Source: Monomorium pharaonis (taxonomy: Eukaryota; Arthropoda; Insecta; Hymenoptera; Formicidae). Taken from it: a DNA stretch of 64,000 bases. The stretch covers positions 1,550,001-1,614,000 of the forward strand of contig NC_050473.1 in the NCBI RefSeq assembly GCF_013373865.1, in the 5' to 3' direction. The notes beneath the pieces are model-generated. The model made no database searches. It was not told the DNA's origin and saw only the letters and a list, made by a program, of their open reading frames with translations. The first letter of the stretch is position 1, and each line of letters begins with the position of its first letter. The position numbers and the translations under genes were made by a program. Below, in pieces: positions 14,263 to 26,671 of the stretch.

Positions 14263-17200
14263 TATTTCTTTAAATAATAATTATTTCCTATTACTTTTAT
14301 GAAGTGATGTATTAACAGTAAACTAATCAGGTTCTTTTTATTAAAAAAAAAAGATGTATTTAATGGCTTCTGCATTACTTTAGAGACGTCTACTTTACGA
14401 ATTTTGTTGAAGAGATCGTGCAAAAGTTCGTCTCCTCTTTCTTTCTCTTGTCGCAAAATTACAGATGTTAATACTATGCTGGAAGCATGCAGCATAGACC
14501 AAAGTAGAAACTCTCGGGACAACCTTACAGTTAAATGTCTCAGTTCGCGAGCGAATATAGCCAAGTTTAATCAGGGTAAAGTGTGCGGTGAAAAGTCGTC
14601 AACTTCCGGTATTTCGCCATGATTTACCTATCTTTTGAGCAATAAAAAGCCTCGCTACTCGTTTCCCGGACTACCTAGCTAGTATATGATGCATAGTGTT
14701 AATAACATTCGTCATTCCTTTTTTACTCACCTCTTATTTCCTCTTCTCGTCCTCTTTTCCTTCGCCAAACTTACTCTGCGCCACTTTTTTTCTCATACCA
14801 TCTGCATTTTCTTCATTTCTCAGTCTCGTTTTTCCTTTGCTAGCCTCTTCTCTCGATTAAGCTTACAGCACATGCTGTTTTGAGAAAAAAATATATAAAT
14901 ACTTAAACTGCCTACCTAAGAAAATCTATACTTAAACGTAAAATCTCTAAAAAGTGTAGGTTTTACATAATTCTAGAATATGTATGCTTGAGTTTTTTTT
15001 TATTTTTTCACACTAACAATACTTTGAATTTTTTTCTCCTAAATAATCCTCGAATTAATTTGAAGCGCTACATCTTCGCACAATATATTTGAATTATTTC
15101 ACAATATTATTTTTTAAATTATTCTCTTTGTACTTATTTTCTCAACATATTTGAAAGCGTGGAATCTACATATTTAAAAGCGGATATTGTTTTCTGATAA
15201 TAATCAAATAATCTGATAATAATTTATCGTCGACAGGACGTTTTAATAAAAGAAATGTCAATATCTAAAACGTTATTTTAGTTATTAATTTGTTTCCAAT
15301 GCCGTGTGCAAGAAAAATTGAGATGAAAACTGATCGATGAAACAAAAAGCAGATGTCTGCCAACTATTAAAGGCTACGAAGAGCCATCGGCACGTCCGAA
15401 CGAGAAAATCATACTATACATCATCGAAACAAAATTGTGCTAATACGTTTTTCTCATTGGCTGGATATTTAGAATTTCTCATATTACCGAAAGCCTGCAG
15501 TCCATAAGGGCAGTCGACGTAAATTAACGACGTATAATATCGCGCATTATGTCGCTATAAAGATAATTGCGGTCGACAATGCGAATGCAAGTATAATGAA
15601 ATTTACACGAACCGGGGCAAACGGTATTAATGGTACAAATGATATTGTTACATTATCCGATACATGTTTAAGCGGAGCTCGTTCATGGCAAAATATCACA
15701 GTGATGTTGTATACGCGCGTACAGAGTTATTGAGAGAACCGTGTTATATGTTCCAAAGACTGCCTGCCGTTGCGGACCGTTTAATCCTACGAAATGAATA
15801 GCGTCGCATTTAAAACATTACCACGCGTAATAAACTGGGTCGCGCGACCCTCGTATTCTTGTTTTTGTCCATTTATAATTAATCACCTCCAATAATTAAT
15901 TGCGCGCAATTGATGATGCGCGCGAATAATGTGTATCCGCGATTCTCGTAACCCATCTCTTCCTAAAAATCCATTACAGATAAAGTAGGCCGTAGGTTTA
16001 GTTTTTTTTTTATTTTTTTTATGTGATGGAGAAACGGCGCCCGAAATATACATTTTAACTAAAACTTGCCAATTTTCGATAGAATAGAGAGATGGGAGAT
16101 TATTTTCGAAAATAGTTCCGTTCTCCTGAATGATGTACGATGTTTGAAAAGATTGCGGTTGCAATTCTCCCAACGTGAGTCGACTGTCGGAAGTCGATCG
16201 CGCTGTCTCGCGAAGAAACAGCATTCGCAAACATTCGGAAGCGGCTGGGCGATCGAAATCGAGGCGTTCACACGCACTCGGCGCCGATGATCGGCTGTGT
16301 GATACGCAGTCGCTTCTCGCGAATACGCGCGCGGTATTCTGTGCAAATGCAAGATGCAGACGGCAGACGCCAGACGCCAGACGTACGTACGTACGTATAT
16401 GCACGCGAGTCACAATGGGCGGCTGGTCTGTTGATACGAAGCGATATCTACCTCTGTACCGTCCGGAGACGGCGACAACGTAACGCAGTCGCTAACAGAC
16501 CTAAACAACGGGCCGGTTCTCTTATCGCCTTCCCGTATTCCTGTCACCTATCGCCGCTCTTGCTCCTGCGCCCGTTGCACTTTAGAGAACATACGTCGCC
16601 GTATACGTCTTGATCGCGTCGCGTAAGTGCAATGCGCTTCAATGCACGCAAGTTGGATCAAAATTCACGTCATTCTTACTAATGAGAAGTTATCGAAAAT
16701 TTATTGAGCCATTTTTCCAGCGTGACCACGTGTAAACATTATTTTTGGGTCACTTGAATCATGTATCTCTCCAGCGAACACTAAATGTAGATGCAATATG
16801 CTACATAACATAGATATACATATAATATCTAACACATATATGTTATACAACATTACATGTAGTATATGTTATATTCGGTGTTACTGGGTCCATTTCATCT
16901 CGCGGCAATTGACATACATATTTCATACAGTTCCGTGCTTAAAAAATATTCTTTAAGCATGCAAATCTTTCATTTTTGGTAAATATTTTAACTCAAATCT
17001 AGAATTTCGAAACAAATTGGGAAACGAACAATAGACCAAATCGAAAATTTGAAGCCATGTTGAATCTGGATTCAATTCACCTTCAAAAAGTAGAAGAACT
17101 TCAAATACGACGGATTATACGTAATTTCATATGAAATTCGAAAATTGACGTTTTCTTTTCTCGCGCACACGCGACAACGATATTTCTCACAATATCTTAG

Positions 17201-17364
17201 CGCAGTCTGCGCCACAACTCATTATAAAGCAAAAATACACAATAGTAAAGCGAGCAATACAAACTGTGGCACACGAAATTCCGAATTAAAAAAAAAGTAC
17301 TACTTTCGTATCGCTACACACACAAAGCTAACAGGACAAAGTTAAAGTCATTGGATTTATAAAT
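14263..17364. other. Intergenic, no supported gene
   Basis: No recognisable gene. A GC/CpG-richer block at about 15.9-16.6 kb carries overlapping open frames on both strands (up to 176 codons on the minus strand). They show no domain, no plausible composition and no exon structure, so I treat them as chance. It also contains a short ACGT run near 16380. Confidence 0.55.
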
Positions 17365-20300
17365 ATATCGTCCAGAATTATATAAAAACTACGTTAAAAT
17401 AAATAAATCTGTCGATATTCTATTAGCACTTCACGTCTAGCCCAAAAATTCAAGTTTTTCGGGCAAAATAATTGTTTAAAAAATGTTCTAATTAATTATA
17501 TCACCTGAACTTTATAGAAACATATTGTACGCGTCCCGAACTATATGAAAATTGCGTTAAAATAAATAGATATGTCGATATTCGATTAGCACTTGACGTG
17601 TAGCCTTAGAAATTCAAGTTTTTTAGGCAAAATAATTGTTTAAAAAATGTTTTAATTAATTATAACACCTGAACTCTATAGAAACATATTGTACGCGTCC
17701 CGAACTATATGAGAATTACGTTAAAATAAATAGATCTGTCGATATTCGATTAGCACTTGACGTGTAGCCTTAGAAATTCAAGTTTTTTGGGCAAAATAAT
17801 TGTTTAAAAAATGTTTTAATTAATTATAACACCTGAACTCTATAGAAACATATTGTACGCGTCCCGAACTATATGAGAATTACGTTAAAATAAATAGATC
17901 TGTCGATATTCGATTAGCACTTGACGTGTAGCCTTAGAAATTTAAGTTTTTCGGGCAAAATAATTGTTTAAAAAATGTTTTAATTAATTATATTACCTGA
18001 ACTCTATAGAAACATATTGTACGCGTCCCGAACTATATGAAAATTGCGTTAAAATAAATAGATATGTCGATATTCGATTAGCACTTGACGTGTAGCCTTA
18101 GAAATTCAAGTTTTTCGGGCAAAATAATTGTTTAAAAAATGTTTTAATTAATTATATCACCTGAACTTTATAGAAACATATTGTACGCGTCCCGAACTAT
18201 ATGAAAATTGCGTTAAAATAAATAGATATGTCGATATTCGATTAGCACTTGACGTGTAGCCTTAGAAATTCAAGTTTTTCGGGCAAAATAATTGTTTAAA
18301 AAATGTTCTAATTAATTATATCATCTGAACTGTATAGATACATATTGTACGCGTCCCAAACTATATGAGAATTACGTTAAAATAAATAGATCTGTCGATA
18401 TTCGATTAGCACTTGACGTGTAGCCTTAGAAATTCAAGTTTTTTGGGCAAAATAATTGTTTAAAAAATGTTTTAATTAATTATAACACCTGAACTCTATA
18501 GAAACATATTGTACGCGTCCCGAACTATATGAGAATTACGTTAAAATAAATAGATTTGTCGATATTCGATTAGCACTTGACGTGTAGCCTTAGAAATTCA
18601 AGTTTTTCGGGCAAAATAATTGTTTAAAAAATGTTCTAATTAATTATATCACCTGAACTTTATAGAAACATATTGTACGCGTCCCAAACTATATGAAAAT
18701 TGCGTTAAAATAAATAGATATGTCGATATTCGATTAGCACTTGACGTGTAGCCTTAGAAATTCAAGTTTTTTGGGCAAAATAATTGTTTAAAAAATGTTT
18801 TAATTAATTATAACACCTGAACTCTATAGAAACATATTGTACGCGTCCCGAACTATATGAGAATTACGTTAAAATAAATAGATCTGTCGATATTCGATTA
18901 GCACTTGACGTGTAGCCTTAGAAATTCAAGTTTTTCGGGCAAAATAATTGTTTAAAAAATGTTCTAATTAATTATATCATCTGAACTGTATAGATACATA
19001 TTGTACGCGTCCCAAACTATATGAGAATTACGTTAAAATAAATAGATCTGTCGATATTCGATTAGCACTTGACGTGTAGCCTTAGAAATTCAAGTTTTTC
19101 GGGCAAAATAATTGTTTAAAAAATGTTTTAATTAATTATAACACCTGAACTCTATAGAAACATATTGTACGCGTCCCGAACTATATGAAAATTACGTTAA
19201 AATAAATAGATCTGTCGATATTCGATTAGCACTTGACGTGTAGCCTTAGAAATTCAAGTTTTTCGGGCAAAATAATTGTTTAAAAAATGTTCTAATTAAT
19301 TATATCACCTGAACTTTATAGAAACATATTGTACGCGTCCCGAACAATATGAGAATTACGTGAAAATTGCGTTAAAATAAATAGATCATGTCGATTATTT
19401 CGAATTAGCACTTGACGTGTAGCCTTAGAAATAATTAAGTTTTTCGGGCAACATAATTGTTTAAAAAATGTTCTAATCTAATTATATCATTCTGAAATGT
19501 ATAGATAAATATTGTACGCGTCCCAAACTATATGAGATTACGTTAAAATAAATAGATCTGTCGATATTCGATTAGCACTTGACGTGTAGCCTTAGAAATT
19601 CAAGTTTTTTGGGCAAAATAATTGTTTAAAAAATGTTTTAATTAATTATAACACCTGAACTCTATAGAAACATATTGTACGCGTCCCGAACTATATGAGA
19701 ATTACGTTAAAATAAATAGATCTGTCGATATTCGATTAGCACTTGACGTGTAGCCTTAGAAATTCAAGTTTTTCGGGCAAAATAATTGTTTAAAAAATGT
19801 TCTAATTAATTATATCACCTGAACTTTATAGAAACATATTGTACGCGTCCCAAACTATATGAAAATTGCGTTAAAATAAATAGATATGTCGATATTCGAT
19901 TAGCACTTGACGTGTAGCCTTAGAAATTCAAGTTTTTTGGGCAAAATAATTGTTTAAAAAATGTTTTAATTAATTATAACACCTGAACTCTATAGAAACA
20001 TATTGTACGCGTCCCGAACTATATGAGAATTACGTTAAAATAAATAGATCTGTCGATATTCGATTAGCACTTGACGTGTAGCCTTAGAAATTCAAGTTTT
20101 TCGGGCAAAATAATTGTTTAAAAAATGTTCTAATTAATTATATCATCTGAACTGTATAGATACATATTGTACGCGTCCCAAACTATATGAGAATTACGTT
20201 AAAATAAATAGATCTGTCGATATTCGATTAGCACTTGACGTGTAGCCTTAGAAATTCAAGTTTTTTGGGCAAAATAATTGTTTAAAAAATGTTTTAATTA

Positions 20301-22811
20301 ATTATAACACCTGAACTCTATAGAAACATATTGTACGCGTCCCGAACTATATGAGAATTACGTTAAAATAAATAGATCTGTCGATATTCGATTAGCACTT
20401 GACGTGTAGCCTTAGAAATTCAAGTTTTTCGGGCAAAATAATTGTTTAAAAAATGTTCTAATTAATTATATCACCTGAACTTTATAGAAACATATTGTAC
20501 GCGTCCCGAACTATATGAAAATTGCGTTAAAATAAATAGATATGTCGATATTCGATTAGCACTTGACGTGTAGCCTTAGAAATTCAAGTTTTTTGGGCAA
20601 AATAATTGTTTAAAAAATGTTTTAATTAATTATAACACCTGAACTCTATAGAAACATATTGTACGCGTCCCGAACTATATGAGAATTACGTTAAAATAAA
20701 TAGATCTGTCGATATTCGATTAGCACTTGACGTGTAGCCTTAGAAATTCAAGTTTTTTGGGCAAAATAATTGTTTAAAAAATGTTTTAATTAATTATAAC
20801 ACCTGAACTCTATAGAAACATATTGTACGCGTCCCGAACTATATGAGAATTACGTTAAAATAAATAGATCTGTCGATATTCGATTAGCACTTGACGTGTA
20901 GCCTTAGAAATTTAAGTTTTTCGGGCAAAATAATTGTTTAAAAAGTGTTTTAATTAATTATATTACCTGAACTCTATAGAAACATATTGTACGCGTCCCG
21001 AACTATATGAAAATTGCGTTAAAATAAATAGATATGTCGATATTCGATTAGCACTTGACGTGTAGCCTTAGAAATTCAAGTTTTTTGGGCAAAATAATTG
21101 TTTAAAAAATGTTCTAATTAATTATATCATCTGAACTGTATAGATACATATTGTACGCGTCCCAAACTATATGAAAACTGCGTTAAAATAAATAGATCTG
21201 TCGATATTCGATTAGCACTTGACGTGTAGCCTTAGAAATTCAAGTTTTTCGGGCAAAATAATTGTTTAAAAAATGTTTTAATTAATTATATCACCTGAAC
21301 TTTATAGAAACATATTGTACGCGTCCCGAACTATATGAAAATTGCGTTAAAATAAATAGATATGTCGATATTCGATTAGCACTTGACGTGTAGCCTTAGA
21401 AATTCAAGTTTTTCGGGCAAAATAATTGTTTAAAAAATGTTCTAATTAATTATATCATCTGAACTGTATAGATACATATTGTACGCGTCCCAAACTATAT
21501 GAAAACTGCGTTAAAATAAATTGATCTGTCGATATTCGATTAGCACTTGACGTGTAGCCTTAGAAATTCAAGTTTTTCGGGCAAAATAATTGTTTAAAAA
21601 ATGTTTTAATTAATTATATCACCTGAACTTTATAGAAACATATTGTACGCGTCCCGAACTATATGAAAATTGCGTTAAAATAAATAGATATGTCGATATT
21701 CGATTAGCACTTGACGTGTAGCCTTAGAAATTTAAGTTTTTCGGGCAAAATAATTGTTTAAAAAATGTTTTAATTAATTATATTACCTGAACTCTATAGA
21801 AACATATTGTACGCGTCCCGAACTATATGAAAATTGCGTTAAAATAAATAGATATGTCGATATTCGATTAGCACTTGACGTGTAGCCTTAGAAATTCAAG
21901 TTTTTCGGGCAAAATAATTGTTTAAAAAATGTTCTAATTAATTATATCATCTGAACTGTATAGATACATATTGTACGCGTCTCAAACTATATGAAAACTG
22001 CGTTAAAATAAATAGATCTGTCGATATTCGATTAGCACTTGACGTGTAGCCTTAGAAATTCAAGTTTTTCGGGCAAAATAATTGTTTAAAAAATGTTCTA
22101 ATTAATTATATCACATGAACTTTATAGAAACATATTGTACGCGTCCCGAACAATATGAGAATTACGTTAAAATAAATAGATCTGTCGATATTCGATTAGC
22201 ACTTGACGTGTAGCCTTAGAAATTCAAGTTTTTCGGGCAAAATAATTGTTTAAAAAATGTTTTAGTTAATTATATCACCTGAACTTTATAGAAACATATT
22301 GTGCGCGTCCCGAACTATATGAGAATTACGTTCAAATAAATAGATCTGTCGATATTCGATTAGCACTTGACGTGTAGCCTTAGAAATTCAAGTTTTTCGG
22401 GCAAAATAATTGTTTAAAAAATGTTCTAATTAATTATATCACCTGAACTTTATAGAAACATATTGTACGCGTCCCGAACTATATGAAAATTGCGTTAAAA
22501 TAAATAGATATGTCGATATTCGATTAGCACTTGACGTGTAGCCTTAGAAATTCAAGTTTTTCGGGCAAAATAATGGTTTAAAAAATGTTCTAATTAATTA
22601 TATCATCTTAACTGTATAGATACATATTGTACGCGTCCCAAACTATATGAAAACTGCGTTAAAATAAATAAATCTGTCGATATTCTATTAGCACTTCACG
22701 TCTAGCCTTCAATATTCAAGTTTCCCGGGCAAAATAATTGTTTAAAAAATGTTTTAATTAATTATAACACCGTAACTTTTTCAAAAACTATTGTACGCGT
22801 CCAGAACTATA
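17365..22811. repeat. 164-bp satellite array, about 33 tandem monomers
   Basis: The motif gtacgcgtcc recurs at 17527, 17691, 17855 and 18019 and onward, giving a period of 164 bp across 5.4 kb. Monomers are AT-rich and non-coding, with stops in all frames. They fall into variant classes marked by linked differences: gagaattacg versus gaaaattgcg, agatctg versus agatatg, a T-run before ggc versus cggg, and cacctgaactctatag versus catctgaactgtatagatac. The classes recur in order, which indicates higher-order repeats of about four monomers. The first and last monomers carry variants not found inside the array. One monomer (19331-19513) is about 183 bp and scrambled. Whether the array is centromeric, heterochromatic or a local expansion cannot be told from the sequence. 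Confidence 0.97.
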
Positions 22812-22826
22812 CTGCTGTATCAATTT

Positions 22827-22881
22827 GTGTCACTTGCTGGAAAGCTGAAAAGCTCCCATAATAAATAATGGGAGCTTTCCA
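22827..22881. repeat. Short palindrome, MITE remnant
   Basis: The left arm contains gctggaaagct and aagctccca, and the right arm contains tgggagctttccagc, forming a hairpin. The same ggaaagctccca end recurs at about 23683, on the far side of the MITE cluster. The inserts between may therefore have landed inside one older element of the family also seen at 32345-32491. Confidence 0.6.
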
Positions 22882-22893
22882 GCAAGACACATG

Positions 22894-23013
22894 AGACCTG
22901 TTCTTTTTAGCTGCACTGCTGCACTGGTGCAATAAGTTAAAATGAGAAAAAATATATTTGTCTCACTTTAACTTGTTGCACCAGTGCACCAGTGTAGCTA
23001 AAAAGAACAGGCC
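22894..23013. mobile_element. Palindromic MITE, family A, copy 1
   Basis: An almost loop-free palindrome of about 120 bp. The left arm begins acctgttctttttagctgc and the right arm ends agctaaaaagaacaggcc, with inner arms gcactggtgcaataagtt and aacttgttgcaccagtgc. No coding capacity. Related copies lie at 23017-23236, 23398-23460 (right half only) and 41249-41355. Confidence 0.75.
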
Positions 23014-23016
23014 AAT

Positions 23017-23236
23017 GGTTTGTTCTTTCTAGCTGTACTGTTGCACCGGTGCAATAATTATTAGGTTTTTTCTGGTTGCCTACACTTTTACACTTCTACG
23101 AAAAGTATAAGTTCTCATTGGCTGGTTAAAAATATAAACCAATAAGAACTTATATTTCTCGTAAAAGTGTAAAAGTGTAGGCAACCAGAACAAACCTATT
23201 GCATCAGTGCAACAGTGCAGTTAGAAAGAACAGACC
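23017..23236. mobile_element. MITE family A, copy 2, split by an inserted MITE
   Basis: The left arm (23017-23063) begins ggtttgttctttctagctg and the right arm (23197-23236) ends ttagaaagaacagacc. They form family-A termini separated by a different inverted-repeat element at 23064-23196, so the second element inserted into this copy. Confidence 0.65.
23064..23196. mobile_element. MITE family B, nested inside family A
   Basis: Inverted termini ggttttttctggttgcctac and gtaggcaaccagaacaaacc continue inward through (c)acttttacac / gtgtaaaagtg and ataagttctcattgg / ccaataagaacttat, making a near-complete hairpin of 133 bp. No coding capacity. Confidence 0.7.
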
Positions 23237-23244
23237 AAAAGTAA

Positions 23245-23390
23245 GACCGGTATTCATAGTCGGGTCTTATATTTAAGATCATCTTAAGTACTGTCTTAAG
23301 ATGTCATCAGCCAATCACAGAGCCGTATTAGCATCTTAAGACATTGCTTGAGACGATCTTTAAATAAGATTTGACTATGAATACCGGCCT
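23245..23390. mobile_element. MITE family C, about 145 bp
   Basis: Termini ccggtattcatagtc and gactatgaataccgg are perfect inverted repeats. They extend imperfectly through aagatc / gatctt and the inner cttaag-rich arms. The motif taagac flanks both sides and may reflect a target duplication. Confidence 0.7.
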
Positions 23391-23397
23391 AAGACAA

Positions 23398-23460
23398 GTA
23401 TATTTTTTCTCATTCTAACTTATTGCACCAGTGCAACAGTGCAGCTAGAAAGAACAGACC
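23398..23460. mobile_element. MITE family A, right half only
   Basis: It matches the right half of copy 1: a t-rich start, then ttctcattctaacttattgc, cagtgcaacagtgcagc and tagaaagaacagacc. The left half is absent. Confidence 0.6.
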
Positions 23461-23463
23461 AAC

Positions 23464-23541
23464 AGTGTAACACAGTGTCCACTAGTGTGAGCGAGACACG
23501 CTGATATGTTCTTTCTCTCACTAATGGACACTGTGTTACAC
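23464..23541. repeat. Hairpin with cagtgtaacacagtgtcca arms
   Basis: The left arm cagtgtaacacagtgtcca is answered by tggacactgtgttacactg at the right, with ctc/gag-rich inner DNA between. The same agtgtaacacagtg arms occur in the element at 32345-32491, so this is probably the inner part of that family. Confidence 0.65.
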
Positions 23542-23542
23542 T

Positions 23543-23663
23543 GGGTGCGTTCGAGGAGACGCTATTAGCGCTATCAGCATCAGTTTATCCTTGTTCTACT
23601 TTTAATGAGTAATGAAGATGGCCTGATGCTGGTAGCGCTAATAGCGTCTCCCCGAACGCACCC
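23543..23663. mobile_element. MITE family D, copy 1
   Basis: About 121 bp, with termini gggtgcgttcg and cgaacgcaccc followed by gagacgctattagcgct and agcgctaatagcgtctc. A nearly identical copy lies at 40733-40852. Flanking act trinucleotides on both sides could be a 3-bp target duplication. It sits within 120 bp of the ANAPC4 start codon. Confidence 0.75.
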
Positions 23664-23779
23664 ACTGTGTCCTGCTGGAAAGCTCCCAATCTTGTTATGG
23701 AAGAGCTTGTGCAGTGGCTCTTAATATAAATTTGATAATTACAGGAGAAAAAAAGGAGGTTTAAAAAGGATTTCGAGAT

Positions 23780-26671
23780 ATGGCTGGTACCATGAGACAA
23801 TTGGAGGAGCGTCAACTCTCTGCAGAAGTGACGACAATGCTGTGGTCACCGAAAATGGATCTTTTAGCAGTTAGTAATGTCAAAGGTTAGATTCGAAAAC
23901 TACCATTGTAAAGGCCATAAACGCTGATTAATATTTATTTTCCTTCTTTTTACTATTGTTTATAAAAAAATAAAAATAAATTACTTTAATTTTAACATAT
24001 GTGTTTAACAAACATCAATGAGAAATAGATTTTAGAAAAAAACTAATCATTATCCACAAAAAACTTTACAGGTGAAGTCGTCCTTCACAGACTCACATGG
24101 CAGAGAGTATGGTTGTTGAGTCCTCAAGAAGAATCCGATACCTCTGTTTATTTGGCATGGAGACCAGATGGAAAGTTGCTTGCAGTGTGCTATGAAACTT
24201 CCAAATTGTTGTGTCTTGTTGATGTTGAGACTAAAAATATCATTCATAAAACCAAATTACCTACAAATGAAGTGACTGTCTGTGTCAAATGGTTATCACT
24301 GTCCAATACTGAACATGAAAATTTATTGACAAGTGATAAAACTAATAAACCTACAGGCGAATACCTGCCACCTCTGCCTAATTTAATCAGAAGTTACAGT
24401 TTAGAACCTGAGCGAAAAGAATTTTTATCTCATACCCTAGATATGCTGTTTGTAAATATTATAAAGCACAATTCTAATTAATATTTGTGACTATAACTGT
24501 GATTAATAGCTATATGTATTTTTTTTGTAGATTGGGCAAAAAAATGGTACAGCATTAATGTATATTTTTGGTATGTTTTATTGTGGTACCATAACTGTAG
24601 GTCATGGGCCAATCTTGCAGATTACAGGTGGATCTACTAATCCAATCTGGATTACCTGGAAGGATAATAACTATATTAAAACAACTAGAGTATCATGTCC
24701 ATTATTTGAAAAAAGCACAGCATTTCTCAAGGTATCTTGACAGTATATGTTACAATTGTATTAAGTAACTATTACACTTATCCAACATTTATAATAAAGA
24801 TTTAAAACAAGACTTCCTTAAAATGTTTTACTTGATAACATAAAATTTGTTATGAAAAGACAATTTTAAATTTTGTGATTGAAATTTATGTATTGATTTT
24901 GTCTTAGGTTGCACAAACTCAAGCCAACATAGAATGTTTAAAAGATTATCTCGCGCGTACCTTGATGGCCACTTGCGAAGCTTGGGAGACAATACTCTTA
25001 GAAATGGATGAAAAACTCACGCGATATTCAGAAGCAAATCAACCTGGTATTATGTCTGCAGATTTTTTAGAATTATTAATGATTGGAATACCCACAAAAA
25101 ATTTAGAGACCTTTCTACTTAGAGATCTCACAGAGAAAGGATTAAAAAAATTTGGACACAGTATTGAAATGTGTTATAGTAACATACAGGTATTGTAAAA
25201 ATACTATATTTTTAAAAAATTTAATTATGTATATTACGTATATGTATGTATAAATTTTGAATATTAAGAAAATTATTTTCACAGAAGCTAGTTTCAAAAA
25301 ATTTAACTAGTGTCGGTATGGCCTTAGTTTATCAATTAGCTGAATTAAGAGGTATGGTGAGAGTAGGTGGCACATATGAAGCGTTAGGATTACGTGATGA
25401 AATGCTTATAACTAATGCTATTAATGAATCTGAGGCTTTTCTGGCAAAATCTTATGAAATCGAGCAAGTTATAGATCAGAGTATGCGTAATTACAAAGCA
25501 TTTTTTCGGTATGAATAAAAAATTAAATAATTTGTCGTTGCTTACATAGAATTATTTTAATTTCTCTTTGCCTTTGCGTTTACAGATGGTTATACGTAGC
25601 CATTCTTCAATTAACGGATGAAAGAGCACCATCAGAAGTGAGCCGTGTAAGCCAACAGGAATTAACATTTATCGCAGAATTTCTGAGCGATTTTGATAAA
25701 CCAAGAGCAAATGGAAGAATAAATTTAGAAAAATTGGGTCAATATTTACGTCGTGAAAATCTACAGACTCCCCTGACTTCAGAAGGAAGTGAATGGGCTG
25801 CTATGCTTGATACAACTGATTGTTTGCGTAATTATCCACATATAGTAAAGCAGAATTTTAATTTATCTTTATTACAATCTCACGAAAAATTAGTCGCTGC
25901 TGTAGAAAAGGTTTTTGATGAAGCTTATCAGAGTCTGGTAGATCACTTTGTGATGAATTCCATCTCTTTACCATCATTTACATCTCTCATGTCTTCGCAA
26001 ATTGTAACAAATGATGAAAATCTTTTGTTAGCTATGAGCGATAGTGACAGCAAACTTTTGAAACTTTTTACTGTAAAGTATTCACCTGAAGAACCTATGT
26101 CTCTTGGTTCAAAAATGGTCACGATAGAAGTGAATCACAAACAAGGTTAGTAGCATATATATAATTATAATGTATATTGAAAAAATATCCCTTTATTAAA
26201 ATAATTAACTCCTCTTTTTATCTAGGAGAACATCTAAAAGAAATCGATACTGTGATAGTAGATCTGCAATTTTACTCACAAGATTATCTTAGCTTGCTTA
26301 TATTAAATAGACAGACTTATGCATCGTTTCTCATACAAATGCCATTACATGGTATATTTATGTTTGAATATCAAGACAATGATGCAATAATATTGATAAC
26401 TGATGTCATTGGTACAACGTGGCCAAAACCATTTCAAGGAATATCTGCAAGACGATTAGCGGTCAGCGGTCCTCGAAAAGTAGCTGCTATTTTAAGTGAA
26501 AATAATAGAAAGATTCGTTTGCTCGAGACTGAAGCAGAACCTGAGGATGAAGAAGATGATGATGATGAAGAAGGACGTTTTATGGAAAATATGGATACTA
26601 CACCTACCACACATTTTCCAGTAGAAACAACAAAAATTGACATGCAAGAGTTTTATAAGGAAGAAAGCTGA
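23780..26671 (+). CDS. ANAPC4: Anaphase-promoting complex subunit 4 (ANAPC4/APC4)
   Basis: Seven exons join in frame: 23780-23885, 24072-24451, 24531-24731, 24908-25189, 25285-25508, 25586-26145 and 26226-26671. All have GT-AG junctions and give 732 aa. The N-terminus (MAGTMRQLEERQLSAEV, then LWSPKMDLLAVSNVKGEV and LAWRPDGKLLAVCY) has the WD40-like repeats of APC4. The middle (around residues 205-500, including GIPTKNLETFLLRDLTEKG and LAELRGMVRVGG) matches the long helical APC4 domain. The C-terminus has an acidic run (EPEDEEDDDDEEGRF) before a short tail. APC4 is a scaffold of the APC/C ubiquitin ligase that drives mitotic exit. The human protein is somewhat longer (about 808 aa). The stop is about 310 bp from the convergent Ig-domain gene. 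Start chosen because it opens the conserved N-terminus; a MITE cluster ends about 90 bp upstream. Confidence 0.93.

Noticed and set aside
15883..16413. 176-codon minus-strand open frame, longest in the left third
   Set aside because: No recognisable domain, no ATG context or splice structure. Three other overlapping frames of similar length on both strands point to base composition as the cause.
17365..22811. CRISPR-like regular repeat spacing
   Set aside because: The whole 164-bp unit is repeated, with no unique spacers between short repeats, and the context is a eukaryotic genome. It is a satellite.
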